From the NCBI RefSeq assembly GCF_000299875.1, contig NZ_AMRK01000009.1:124001-188000 (forward strand): a DNA stretch of 64,000 nucleotides, in the 5' to 3' direction. Numbering within the stretch: position 1 is the first letter of the stretch; the number at the start of each line of letters is the position of its first letter. Shown here piece after piece: positions 16,474 through 24,569 of this stretch. A model generated the notes under the pieces. That model had not been told where the DNA came from. It worked only from the letters and a program-made list of their open reading frames with translations, and made no database searches. Made by a program: the position numbers and the translations under genes. This DNA comes from Celeribacter baekdonensis B30. GTDB taxonomy: Bacteria; Pseudomonadota; Alphaproteobacteria; Rhodobacterales; Rhodobacteraceae.

Positions 16474-17789
16474 AACTGATGGACGCGCGCCAAGTGATCG
16501 AAAAGCTGCGGGACAAACGGGTCCTGACCCAAGAGGAGCTGGCTTGGTTTGCCCAAGGCTTGGCCTCTGGCGCAGTCACCGATGCCCAGGCTGGGGCCTT
16601 CGCCATGGCCGCATTGTTGAACGGCATGTCCGATCCCGAACGGGTGGCTTTGACACTTGCGATGCGTGACAGTGGTGCGGTGATGAAATGGGATTTGCCG
16701 GCACCTGCGATCGACAAACATTCGACTGGCGGCGTTGGCGATTGCGTTTCCTTATTGCTCGCCCCCGCCTTGGCCGCTTTGGGGGCCTATGTGCCGATGG
16801 TGTCGGGCCGGGGCCTTGGCCACACCGGCGGCACATTGGACAAACTTGAAGCCATTCCGGGCCTCAAGACCGAGGTCTCCGACGCGCGGTTTCATCAGAT
16901 CGTCGAACGGGTTGGCTGTGCCGTGGTCTCCGCCACCGGGTCGATCGCCCCCGCTGACAAACGGCTTTACGCCATTCGCGATGTCACCGGCACGGTCGAA
17001 AGTATCGACCTGATCACCGCCTCGATCCTTTCGAAAAAACTCGCTGCCGGGTTGGATGCCTTGGTGTTGGACGTCAAATGTGGTTCCGGCGCATTTATGA
17101 AAACGCCAGAGGACGCGCGGGCCTTGGCGCAAAGCCTTGTCAATACGGCCAATGGGGCAGGGTGCAGAACCTCCGCCCTGATCACCGACATGAACCAACC
17201 GCTTTGCCCGGAGATGGGCAATGCTTTGGAACTTATGGCGGTGATGGAGGCCATGACCTCGGGCGAGGTGGACAATATCCTATGTGATGTCACCTGCGCG
17301 TTGGGCGGGGAATTGTTGGTGTTGGCGGGGTTGGCGGACGATGTTGATCAAGCCACTTGGGCGGTGCGCGATACGTTGACCGATGGCTCCGCCGCCGAAA
17401 GGTTTGGCCGCATGATTGCTGAACTGGGCGGGCCGTCCGATTTCGTAGATCATTGGCGCGACCGCCTGCCGTCGGCACCGATTGTGCGTGATGTTGCGGC
17501 TCTGAAACCCGGTTTTGTTGGCACGATGGATGGTTATGCGTTGGGCATGGCTGTGGTGCATTTGGGCGGAGGGCGTCTTCAGGGCGGCGAAAAAATAGAC
17601 CCGGCTGTGGGCATTTCAAATTGCTGTTTGATCGGCGATGAGATGGTCAAAGATGCGTTGATCGCAACGATTCACGCACGCACGCCTGAGGAAGCCGACC
17701 GGGCCGAAGCCGCGATCCGCGCCGCGATCCCGATCGTGGACGAGGCGCCCGATGAGCCGCCATTGGTATATGAAAAGGTAACAGCATGA
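16470..17789 (+). CDS. deoA: Thymidine phosphorylase
   Basis: The product cleaves thymidine or deoxyuridine with phosphate to base and deoxyribose-1-phosphate. The 439-residue length and motifs fit the NP-II family: KHSTGGVGDCVSLLLAP (the phosphate-binding signature), SGRGLGHTGGTLDKLEAIPG, SILSKKLAAGLDALVLDVKCGSGAFM and the C-terminal alpha/beta domain. The ATG at 16470 overlaps the cdd stop as ATGA, implying translational coupling. The ATG at 16479 (MDARQ) is an alternative. The last codons overlap deoB by 4 bp. It sits where its products flow to DeoB and, for uracil, to Upp. Confidence 0.96.
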   Translation: MKLMDARQVIEKLRDKRVLTQEELAWFAQGLASGAVTDAQAGAFAMAALLNGMSDPERVALTLAMRDSGAVMKWDLPAPAIDKHSTGGVGDCVSLLLAPALAALGAYVPMVSGRGLGHTGGTLDKLEAIPGLKTEVSDARFHQIVERVGCAVVSATGSIAPADKRLYAIRDVTGTVESIDLITASILSKKLAAGLDALVLDVKCGSGAFMKTPEDARALAQSLVNTANGAGCRTSALITDMNQPLCPEMGNALELMAVMEAMTSGEVDNILCDVTCALGGELLVLAGLADDVDQATWAVRDTLTDGSAAERFGRMIAELGGPSDFVDHWRDRLPSAPIVRDVAALKPGFVGTMDGYALGMAVVHLGGGRLQGGEKIDPAVGISNCCLIGDEMVKDALIATIHARTPEEADRAEAAIRAAIPIVDEAPDEPPLVYEKVTA

Positions 17790-18997
17790 CGCGTGCATTT
17801 TTGATTGTGATGGATTCCGTCGGCCTTGGCGGCGCGCCGGATGCAGGTGCGTTTTTCAACGGCGATTTGCCCGATGAGGGCGCCAATACAATCGCCCATA
17901 TTGCGACCGCCTGCGCCGCGGGCCGCGCCGAAGAGGGGCGCTCAGGCCCGCTTCATATCCCGCATCTCGATGCGCTTGGGCTTGGGGCCGCAATGGGTCA
18001 CGCCACCTCTGATCCGGCTCCCGGTCTGACCGCCATGCCGGAGGGGCTTTACGGCGTTGCCGCAGAGGTCTCGCCGGGCAAAGACACCCCCTCGGGCCAT
18101 TGGGAATTGGCCGGGGTTCCGGTGCCGTGGGACTGGCATTATTTCCCGCCGACCCTGCCATCTTTTCCACAGGATCTGATGGATCAGGTGGCCGAGCTTT
18201 GCGGCGCGGGCGGTACATTGGCCAATTGTCATGCCTCGGGCACCGAGGTGATCAAAGAATGGGGCGCACAGCACATCGAGACCGGATGGCCGATTTGCTA
18301 CACCTCCGCCGATAGCGTATTTCAAATTGCCGCCCACGAAGCGCATTTTGGCCTCGATCGACTTTTGAAACTGTGCCAGGACATCGCTCCGGTCCTGCAT
18401 AAAATGAAGGTGGGCCGGGTCATCGCCCGTCCCTTTGTCGGCACAGTCAAAGACGGGTTTTCACGCACCGGAAACCGTCATGATTACGCGATAGCTCCGC
18501 CCGCCCCGACGATTTGCGATTGGGCGAAAGCGGCGGGTCGGTCCGTTTATGCGATTGGAAAGATTGGAGACATTTTCTCTATGCAGGGCATTGATGAGGT
18601 TCGCAAAGGCACGGATGCGGTGCTGTTTGATCATCTGTGCGATGTGATGGAGGAGGCCCCCGACGGGTCGTTTACCTTTGCCAATTTCGTCGAATTCGAC
18701 AGTCTTTATGGTCATCGTCGCGATGTCTCCGGCTATGCCCGCCATCTTGAATGGTTCGACGCCCAAATGGCGCGGCTCTATGAGCGCGCGCGTCCGGGAG
18801 ATCTTTTGATTTTTACCGCCGATCACGGCAATGACCCGACCTGGCCCGGCACAGATCACACCCGTGAACAGGTGCCGGTATTGGGCTATGGTTTGGGGGT
18901 GAAACCTATTGGCCCTGTGGCATTTACCGATGTGGCGGCCTCTCTTGCCGAGCATCTGGGCATCGCCGCCCAAGGCCCCGGAAGGAGTTTTCTATGA
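17786..18997 (+). CDS. deoB: Phosphopentomutase
   Basis: The product converts (deoxy)ribose-1-phosphate, made by nucleoside phosphorylases, to the 5-phosphate. The 403-residue protein has the alkaline-phosphatase-superfamily metal ligands in MDSVGLGGAPDA, the SPGKDTPSGHWE motif with the phosphorylated Thr, and TADHGNDPTWPGTDHTRE near the C terminus. It starts inside the deoA stop codon (ATGA) and ends in the add start in the same way. Identification is secure. Confidence 0.97.
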   Translation: MTRAFLIVMDSVGLGGAPDAGAFFNGDLPDEGANTIAHIATACAAGRAEEGRSGPLHIPHLDALGLGAAMGHATSDPAPGLTAMPEGLYGVAAEVSPGKDTPSGHWELAGVPVPWDWHYFPPTLPSFPQDLMDQVAELCGAGGTLANCHASGTEVIKEWGAQHIETGWPICYTSADSVFQIAAHEAHFGLDRLLKLCQDIAPVLHKMKVGRVIARPFVGTVKDGFSRTGNRHDYAIAPPAPTICDWAKAAGRSVYAIGKIGDIFSMQGIDEVRKGTDAVLFDHLCDVMEEAPDGSFTFANFVEFDSLYGHRRDVSGYARHLEWFDAQMARLYERARPGDLLIFTADHGNDPTWPGTDHTREQVPVLGYGLGVKPIGPVAFTDVAASLAEHLGIAAQGPGRSFL

Positions 18998-19986
18998 GCG
19001 TCTCTGATCTGCCTAAAATTGAGCTGCATATGCATCTCGAAGGCGCTGCCCCACCCGCGTTCATTCGCGGCTTGGCGGCGGAGAAAAAGACCGATCTTTC
19101 GGGGATTTTTGATGAAAAAGGGGCCTATAAATACAAAGACTTTTGGGATTTTCTCAAAGTCTATGAAGCGGCGACGTCGGTGTTAAAGACGCCGCAGGAT
19201 TACTACCGCCTGACCCGCGCTGTGCTTGAGGAAAGCGCGGCCTCCAATGTGATCTACACCGAGAGCTTTCTGGCTCCGGATTTTTGCGGTGGTGGCGATG
19301 TGGGCGCGTGGCGGGATTATGTTGCGGCGATCGGGCAGGCCGCCGATGAAATGGAGCGAGAGGCGGGGATCGTGATGCGCGCAATTCCGACCTGTGTGCG
19401 CCATTTCGGCCCGGATCAAGCCAAGAAAACTGCACTCTGTGCGGCGGAAACCGTTGGCGGATTTGTCACCGGCTTTGGCATGGGGGGCGACGAGGCGATG
19501 GGTACACAGGGTGATTTTACCTATGCCTTTGACATGGCGCGCGAGGCGGGGCTGCGGCTCACATCCCATGCCGGCGAGTGGGGCGGGCCGGACAGCGTCC
19601 GCGACGCCATTCGTGATCTCAAAGTCGAACGTATCGGCCACGGTGTGCGTGCCATCGAAGATTTGGCGCTCGTCGATGAGATTGCCGAAGCGGGCATTGT
19701 TTTGGAGGTCTGTCCGGGGTCCAATGTGGTGCTTGGCGTCTATCCGGCATGGTCGGATCATCCCATATCCGAGCTGCGCAAGCGCGGCGTGAAAGTCACC
19801 ATTTCCACCGATGACCCGCCGTTTTTCCACACCACGATGCGGCGTGAATTTGACCGTTTGTCTGAGACCTTTGGTTGGGAGGCCGAGGATTTCATGGAGT
19901 TGAATAAGGTTGCGCTTGCGGCGGCCTTTTGTGATGACGCGACCCGAGAGGTCGTTGCTAAAAAACTGGAGCAAACCAATGCTTGA
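18994..19986 (+). CDS. add: Adenosine deaminase
   Basis: The enzyme hydrolyses adenosine and deoxyadenosine to inosine forms. The 330-residue product begins with the zinc motif [11 protein letters not shown]. It has [12 protein letters not shown] (catalytic and metal His/Glu region), [11 protein letters not shown] and, near the end, STDDPPFF with the metal Asp pair. Length and order match Add rather than adenine deaminase, although these are close relatives and some members prefer adenine. It is coupled to deoB by an ATGA overlap and overlaps upp by 8 bp. A purine enzyme inside an otherwise pyrimidine salvage operon points to general nucleoside use. Confidence 0.93.
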   Translation: MSVSDLPKIELHMHLEGAAPPAFIRGLAAEKKTDLSGIFDEKGAYKYKDFWDFLKVYEAATSVLKTPQDYYRLTRAVLEESAASNVIYTESFLAPDFCGGGDVGAWRDYVAAIGQAADEMEREAGIVMRAIPTCVRHFGPDQAKKTALCAAETVGGFVTGFGMGGDEAMGTQGDFTYAFDMAREAGLRLTSHAGEWGGPDSVRDAIRDLKVERIGHGVRAIEDLALVDEIAEAGIVLEVCPGSNVVLGVYPAWSDHPISELRKRGVKVTISTDDPPFFHTTMRREFDRLSETFGWEAEDFMELNKVALAAAFCDDATREVVAKKLEQTNA

Positions 19987-20611
19987 TCATCTGACCGTTG
20001 TGACCCATCCGCTTGTTCAGCACAAACTCACCATCATGCGCGATAAGGACACGTCGACGGCGGGATTTCGGCAGTTGTTGCGCGAGATTTCCTTGCTTTT
20101 GGCCTATGAGGTCACGCGCGAATTGGAGATGACAACCAAGACGATCCAGACCCCGGTGATGGAGATGGACGCGCCAACGCTGGATGGTAAAAAGCTGGCG
20201 CTGATTTCGATCCTGCGGGCTGGCAACGGGTTGATGGATGGTATTCTCGAACTCATTCCTTCGGCGCGCGTGGGCTTTGTGGGGCTCTATCGTGATGAGA
20301 AGACGCTTCAGCCGGTCGAATATTATTTCAAAGTGCCCGAAGATTTGGGCGATCGTTTGGTGATTGCAGTCGATCCGATGTTGGCGACGGGCAATTCTTC
20401 TGTGGCTGCGATTGACAAATTGAAAGCGGCCGGGGCGACGAATATCCGGTTTCTGTGCCTTTTGGCAGCGCCTGAGGGCATCAAGCGCATGAAAGAGGCG
20501 CATCCAGACGTGCCGATCGTGACAGCGGCTGTAGATGAATGCCTCAATGACCATGGATATATTGTTCCTGGGCTAGGGGATGCGGGCGATCGCATGTTTG
20601 GCACAAAATAA
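19979..20611 (+). CDS. upp: Uracil phosphoribosyltransferase
   Basis: The product makes UMP from uracil and PRPP, closing the pyrimidine salvage route. The 210-residue protein has [17 protein letters not shown] at the start, [14 protein letters not shown] in the middle, the PRPP loop [14 protein letters not shown] and the C-terminal uracil-binding [26 protein letters not shown]. The ATG at 19979 lies inside the end of add (8-bp overlap). It is the last gene of the operon; no clear hairpin follows within the 71 bp before the SPOR gene. Confidence 0.97.
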   Translation: MLDHLTVVTHPLVQHKLTIMRDKDTSTAGFRQLLREISLLLAYEVTRELEMTTKTIQTPVMEMDAPTLDGKKLALISILRAGNGLMDGILELIPSARVGFVGLYRDEKTLQPVEYYFKVPEDLGDRLVIAVDPMLATGNSSVAAIDKLKAAGATNIRFLCLLAAPEGIKRMKEAHPDVPIVTAAVDECLNDHGYIVPGLGDAGDRMFGTK

Positions 20612-20682
20612 GCGATTTCCCCCCTTAACAGCGAATCACTTCTAGGGTAGGCTGTACACAATATCTTGTGTGGGGCCAGATA

Positions 20683-22227
20683 ATGCAGGCTTTGAGAACG
20701 ATTTCCGGCGCGGCGCTGATCGCGATGTTGGGCGGGGCGAGCCTTGGCGTTTGGGGTGCCGAGGCAAAGGCGCTCTATACTGCGGATGAGCCTGCGGAGT
20801 TTCCACCGACCTCCTTTAAGGGTACGCAGTATGTCGACAGTCGCGGCTGTGTCTATGTGCGCGCCGGATATGGTGATGGGGTGCAATGGGTGCCCCGCGT
20901 CAGCCGGGATCGTCGCGTGCTTTGCGGGTTCAAGCCGACATTTGAGTCAGTCACGAACAAGCTGCCGGTGATCCCTGATCCGGTTGAGGCACCGGCACAG
21001 ACCCAAGTTGCCGCAGCGACCCCTATAAAACCTGCCGCGCCCAAGACACTGGTGAAACCCACGACGCCTGTGGCCATGGCGACGACCGCAGTCCCGCCCA
21101 AAGCGACCCCGCCCAAAACGGTCCCGAACGCGGCTGTCCCTGCGCCCTTATCCGTGGCGCAAACCGTACAAGCACCATCTTTGCCGTCGCTGGATCGGTT
21201 GATTGGCAAAGCTGTTGGGGATCGCGGCTGCGTGGCGACCATGTCCGGCGGCGAGTTGCGCTGTGACACGGGCGGAGTCGAATATATCCTCAAACGTCTG
21301 CCTGCGGGCGTGACGGTGCGGACCGCAGATGGCAGTCGCAGGACCCTGACCGAGCCGACATTGGTGCGCATCCCGGTGAAGAAAGCCCCGGTCATGGTGG
21401 CCCCGACACCGACCTATGTAGCTGCGGTGCAAGCGCCGATGATGATGGCTAGTGCAGCACCCGATATGATGGCTACGCAATGTGCGGGCCTGAGCGGCAA
21501 TGCGGCGCAATATATGAATACGGGCGGGCGTTATGCCGTGCGTTGCGGTCCGCAAGCTCAGCATCCGTCAGCCTATATTCAGAACCGGACTGCAACCCGC
21601 CTGTCGACCCAAAATTCCAATACGGTGCAAGTGGCGCGCGCGGCGGGGATTGACCCCTATGCTTTGCCGCAGCCCGTGCCAATGACATTGCCCGCCGGGT
21701 ATACGCAAGCATGGAGTGACGGGCGTTTAAATCCTTATCGCGGGCCGATCACCGCGCGCGGCGATCTTCAGATGGCGCAAATCTGGACCCAAACCACTCC
21801 AGCTTATGATCTTTATGCGCCGCGCAAAAAGACATTCTGGGAATGGCTGTTCGGATCGCCATTCAAATCCAAAACCACGGCACAAGTGGCGCGCGCTCCA
21901 GCGGCGCCAGTCTATGAGGCTCCGGCCCGTGTGTCGACCAAATCCGAGGTGCCAACCCGGACACCGGCGGCACAAGCGCCGGGGCAAGCTGTTCAGCCCG
22001 GTTTGCGTTACGTTCAAGTTGGTACATTTGGTGTGCCTGAAAACGCCAAACGCTCAATCGCGCGTTTGTCGTCCATGGGTTTCCCCGTTTCGTCGCAAGT
22101 CTTAACGCGCAACGGCAAGCCCCTTAAGATTGTTTTGGCCGGTCCATTTGCCCGGCCTGAACAAACCATGTCCGCTTTAGCGTCGGTCCGCGGGGCTGGC
22201 TATGGGGACGCATTCGCACGCAAATAG
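20683..22227 (+). CDS. Secreted SPOR-domain protein with Pro/Ala-rich linker
   Basis: The 514-residue product starts with a signal peptide (MQALRTISGAALIAMLGG to about residue 30). It then has a Cys-containing N-terminal segment (GTQYVDSRGCVYVRAGYG), a long low-complexity Pro/Ala/Thr linker, a second Cys-bearing stretch (about 165-290), and a C-terminal SPOR domain (YVQVGTFGVPENAKRSIARL to the end). SPOR domains bind peptidoglycan stripped of stem peptides, so a periplasmic cell-wall or septal role is likely. The GTG at 20668 would add five residues before the signal peptide and is not preferred. A terminator follows. The N-terminal part belongs to no family I can name. Confidence 0.8.
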   Translation: MQALRTISGAALIAMLGGASLGVWGAEAKALYTADEPAEFPPTSFKGTQYVDSRGCVYVRAGYGDGVQWVPRVSRDRRVLCGFKPTFESVTNKLPVIPDPVEAPAQTQVAAATPIKPAAPKTLVKPTTPVAMATTAVPPKATPPKTVPNAAVPAPLSVAQTVQAPSLPSLDRLIGKAVGDRGCVATMSGGELRCDTGGVEYILKRLPAGVTVRTADGSRRTLTEPTLVRIPVKKAPVMVAPTPTYVAAVQAPMMMASAAPDMMATQCAGLSGNAAQYMNTGGRYAVRCGPQAQHPSAYIQNRTATRLSTQNSNTVQVARAAGIDPYALPQPVPMTLPAGYTQAWSDGRLNPYRGPITARGDLQMAQIWTQTTPAYDLYAPRKKTFWEWLFGSPFKSKTTAQVARAPAAPVYEAPARVSTKSEVPTRTPAAQAPGQAVQPGLRYVQVGTFGVPENAKRSIARLSSMGFPVSSQVLTRNGKPLKIVLAGPFARPEQTMSALASVRGAGYGDAFARK

Positions 22228-22261
22228 CGTTGAGTTAACGAGGCAGAACAATAATAAAAAT

Positions 22262-22297
22262 AAAAGAATCCCCCGCATTTGGCGGGGGTTTTCTTTT
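22262..22297 (+). terminator. Intrinsic terminator after the SPOR gene
   Basis: CCCCCGC and GCGGGGG flank a short ATTTG loop, with AAAAGAAT before and TTTTCTTTT after. It ends the transcript 35-70 bp past the SPOR stop codon and could act in both directions. Confidence 0.9.
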
Positions 22298-22352
22298 GTG
22301 ACGGGCTGTTAACGGGTTATGCGACAGGGAATTAACCCCATGTGACACTGCG

Positions 22353-23372
22353 TTAACCGCCACAAACCCCTTGCAGTGCAACCCAGTCGCCATCGGACAA
22401 GACGGGGCGGGTCTCGGTGATCTGAACGCCGTCCGCTTCGATCAGCGGCAGCACGGTTTCTCCCGTGATGTCGAGCGCATAGGCGTAGGGCGCACTATGG
22501 ACCTGGGTGCGGGCGAATTGCGCGATGAGCCGGTCCATGTCAGGGTCCGCCGACGGCGCGGTCAACAGGCTTTCGGCATGAGCGTCAAGCACTTCTTCCG
22601 ACAGATGTCCGGTGGTCAAAAGCCGGATCGAGGCCATCAAGCCCGCCTCATGCAACAGCCGATCCAGCGGATCGTGTTCGGCGGCGCGTTCCAATTCCGC
22701 AAGCACATAGCCGGCCACAACATCCGGGTCTTCGTGATCCTCGACCAAGGCGCGGTTCAAAAGCAGGATGCCGCCGGGCAGATGTTGAGACGCGGCCACA
22801 CCGCTGGTCACCACCACGATTTGCCCGCCCCCCTTGGGAAACAGCCGGGTTTTCAGGCGTTCGAGTGCGCGCGCGCCATGGGCGGTGTCGCAGGGTGCGC
22901 CGGAGAGACGTTGGATGCGGTCCAAAAGTCCGGCGCCAATTTCGGCCCGAGTCACAGTTGGCACGATGGACACGGTTTGTCGAATGAGCGCGCCGGGTAA
23001 CCAAAACAGTGCCAGTCCGAGGGCGGCCAGAGCAACGCCGACATAGATCGCGCCGCGCAGCCGACCGGGATGCGGGCGGGCGCGATCAATGGCGCGGTGG
23101 ATGCGTCCGATGGCCTCAATCATCAGCTCATCGTCGATCTCGACCTGTTCATCTGTGTCAGGGGCCGGGGCAAAGGTGACAGGGCGTTCGCCGGGAGGCG
23201 AGACCCGGATGACCGCAGGCAAAGACCAATGGGTCAACGCACGGCCCGTGATGTCAGACAGGGTCAGCGTCGCTTCGCCGACGGACACAATCACCTCGAC
23301 CCGCTGGCTGTCTCCCTCGGGTCGCCACAGGGCGCTGGCTTCGAGCCGGTCGAATTCGGTGAGCGCGATCAT
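22353..23372 (-). CDS. Membrane protein with degenerate M48-like (peptidase) domain
   Basis: The 339-residue product has a soluble N-terminal part, one strong transmembrane helix at about residues 107-127, and an extracytoplasmic domain. That domain contains GGILLLNRALVEDHEDPDVVAG followed by YVLAELERAAEHDPL. In M48 metallopeptidases the same position reads as a Leu-rich strand ahead of an AGVLAHE-H-- helix with HExxH. Here HExxH has become LAELE, so zinc catalysis is not expected. It may be a structural or regulatory relative. The link to M48 rests on this local pattern only. It is monocistronic, with the terminator of the convergent SPOR gene nearby. Confidence 0.6.
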   Translation of the reverse strand: MIALTEFDRLEASALWRPEGDSQRVEVIVSVGEATLTLSDITGRALTHWSLPAVIRVSPPGERPVTFAPAPDTDEQVEIDDELMIEAIGRIHRAIDRARPHPGRLRGAIYVGVALAALGLALFWLPGALIRQTVSIVPTVTRAEIGAGLLDRIQRLSGAPCDTAHGARALERLKTRLFPKGGGQIVVVTSGVAASQHLPGGILLLNRALVEDHEDPDVVAGYVLAELERAAEHDPLDRLLHEAGLMASIRLLTTGHLSEEVLDAHAESLLTAPSADPDMDRLIAQFARTQVHSAPYAYALDITGETVLPLIEADGVQITETRPVLSDGDWVALQGVCGG

Positions 23373-23544
23373 GCGCGAGCTGCTCTTTCATTATATCTAT
23401 TGCCGCCAATCTATCGTGGATTGTCAGGGGCGACAATCACTGCGACTCAAGTGGGATGTAAAACCACCATAGCTTTGTCAGGGATTGAGGGGTGTTTTCG
23501 CATTTCGGGATTCAGATACTGAAAAAACCGTATAAAGTGGTGCC

Positions 23545-24210
23545 ATGATTATCTCATCCGGCCGCTCCTATATCTTTGTTCATATTCCCAAAACCGGGGG
23601 GACGGCGCTGTCGCTGGCGTTGGAGGCGCGTGCCATGGCCGATGACATTCTGATCGGGGACACGCCGAAGGCGGTCAAGCGGCGACCGCGGGTCAAATCG
23701 CTGTCGGCTCAGGGTCGGTTGTGGAAACATTCCCGGCTTGCGGATATTGAGGGTGTCGTGGCGCGTGAGGCGTTTGACGACTATTTCATCTTCACCCTCG
23801 TGCGCAATCCCTGGGACCGGATCGTGTCCTATTACCATTGGTTACAGGTGCAACAGTGGGATCACCCGGCGGTGCGCCTGGCAAAGGCATCCGACTTCAC
23901 GACGTTTCTGAATGCGCCAGAAACGCTTGCGTCCCTCTCGATGCCGTATCGCGGCTATATGACCGACGGGGCCGGGCGCGAGCGCGCCACGCTCTATGTG
24001 CGACTGGAGGCTCTCGACGCCGATCTTGCACCGTTCTGGGCGCACGTCGGTTTCGATCTCTCCCCAATCGCCCGCGTCAACGCATCGCTACGAGCGCGGG
24101 CCTATCAGAGCTACTATTCGGACGCAGACGCGGAGACCGTCTCGCGGCGCGCGCGCGAGGATATTGAACGCTTCGGCTATCGGTTTGATGCCGTCTTGCC
24201 GGGGGCATGA
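23545..24210 (+). CDS. Sulfotransferase-family protein
   Basis: The 221-residue product shows the two PAPS-binding elements of the family: the 5'-phosphosulfate loop FVHIPKTGGTAL near residues 11-22, and the 3'-phosphate motif TLVRNPWDRIVSYYHW around 88-103. The PKTGGT form is typical of bacterial and carbohydrate sulfotransferases. A sulfate acceptor (polysaccharide, lipid or small molecule) cannot be inferred. No signal peptide or membrane helix is present. It starts 172 bp downstream of the divergent M48-like gene. Its stop codon abuts a GNAT gene remnant on the other strand. Confidence 0.85.
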   Translation: MIISSGRSYIFVHIPKTGGTALSLALEARAMADDILIGDTPKAVKRRPRVKSLSAQGRLWKHSRLADIEGVVAREAFDDYFIFTLVRNPWDRIVSYYHWLQVQQWDHPAVRLAKASDFTTFLNAPETLASLSMPYRGYMTDGAGRERATLYVRLEALDADLAPFWAHVGFDLSPIARVNASLRARAYQSYYSDADAETVSRRAREDIERFGYRFDAVLPGA

Positions 24211-24450
24211 TCACGTCACGCGAAACGCTTTTCGTACAGCTCCGTCGGACGTTTCGTAAATTCGAAACCCCATGGCCGCGGAATAGGCAAGACCGTGGTG
24301 GTTCTGCGCGCCGATTGTCGCGTCAATCTTCGGCAGGCCAGCCTCTTTTGCCGCAGGGCGTGTTGCATCGAAGAGCGCGCCTCCAATGCCCTGACGGGCC
24401 GCATCGGTCGGTTTCGTGCGTTCCCCCGCCGCGACGAGTGCCGACAGACA
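24211..24450 (-). pseudogene. Remnant of a GNAT acetyltransferase (C-terminal half only)
   Basis: In one minus-strand frame, about 79 codons after a TGA stop encode a convincing GNAT C-terminal half: AARQGIGGALFDATRPAAKE (acetyl-CoA loop Q/RxxGxG and following helix) and then IDATIGAQNHHGLAYSAAMG, followed by FRIYETSDG (motif B). The N-terminal strands and a proper start are missing, and a stop codon interrupts the frame just upstream. The coding match is too good for chance, so I read this as a decayed gene abutting the sulfotransferase stop codon. Confidence 0.65.
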
Positions 24451-24516
24451 TCACTCATTGCCGAAGTGTCTGAGGAATGTGTTTGTCTGATCTGTATTTA
24501 AAGGGCTCCAAATGAA

Positions 24517-24542
24517 AACCGCGCGCCTTGGGGCGCGCGGTT
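24517..24542 (-). terminator. Strong hairpin terminator downstream of fadJ
   Basis: AACCGCGCGCC and GGCGCGCGGTT form a perfect 11-bp stem around TTGG, about 28 bp past the stop of the fadJ-like gene. The stem is followed by TTTCATTTGG on the minus strand, a short T-rich tract. Confidence 0.85.
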
Positions 24543-24569
24543 GAAAGATTGGGCGAGATCAACGGGTGA

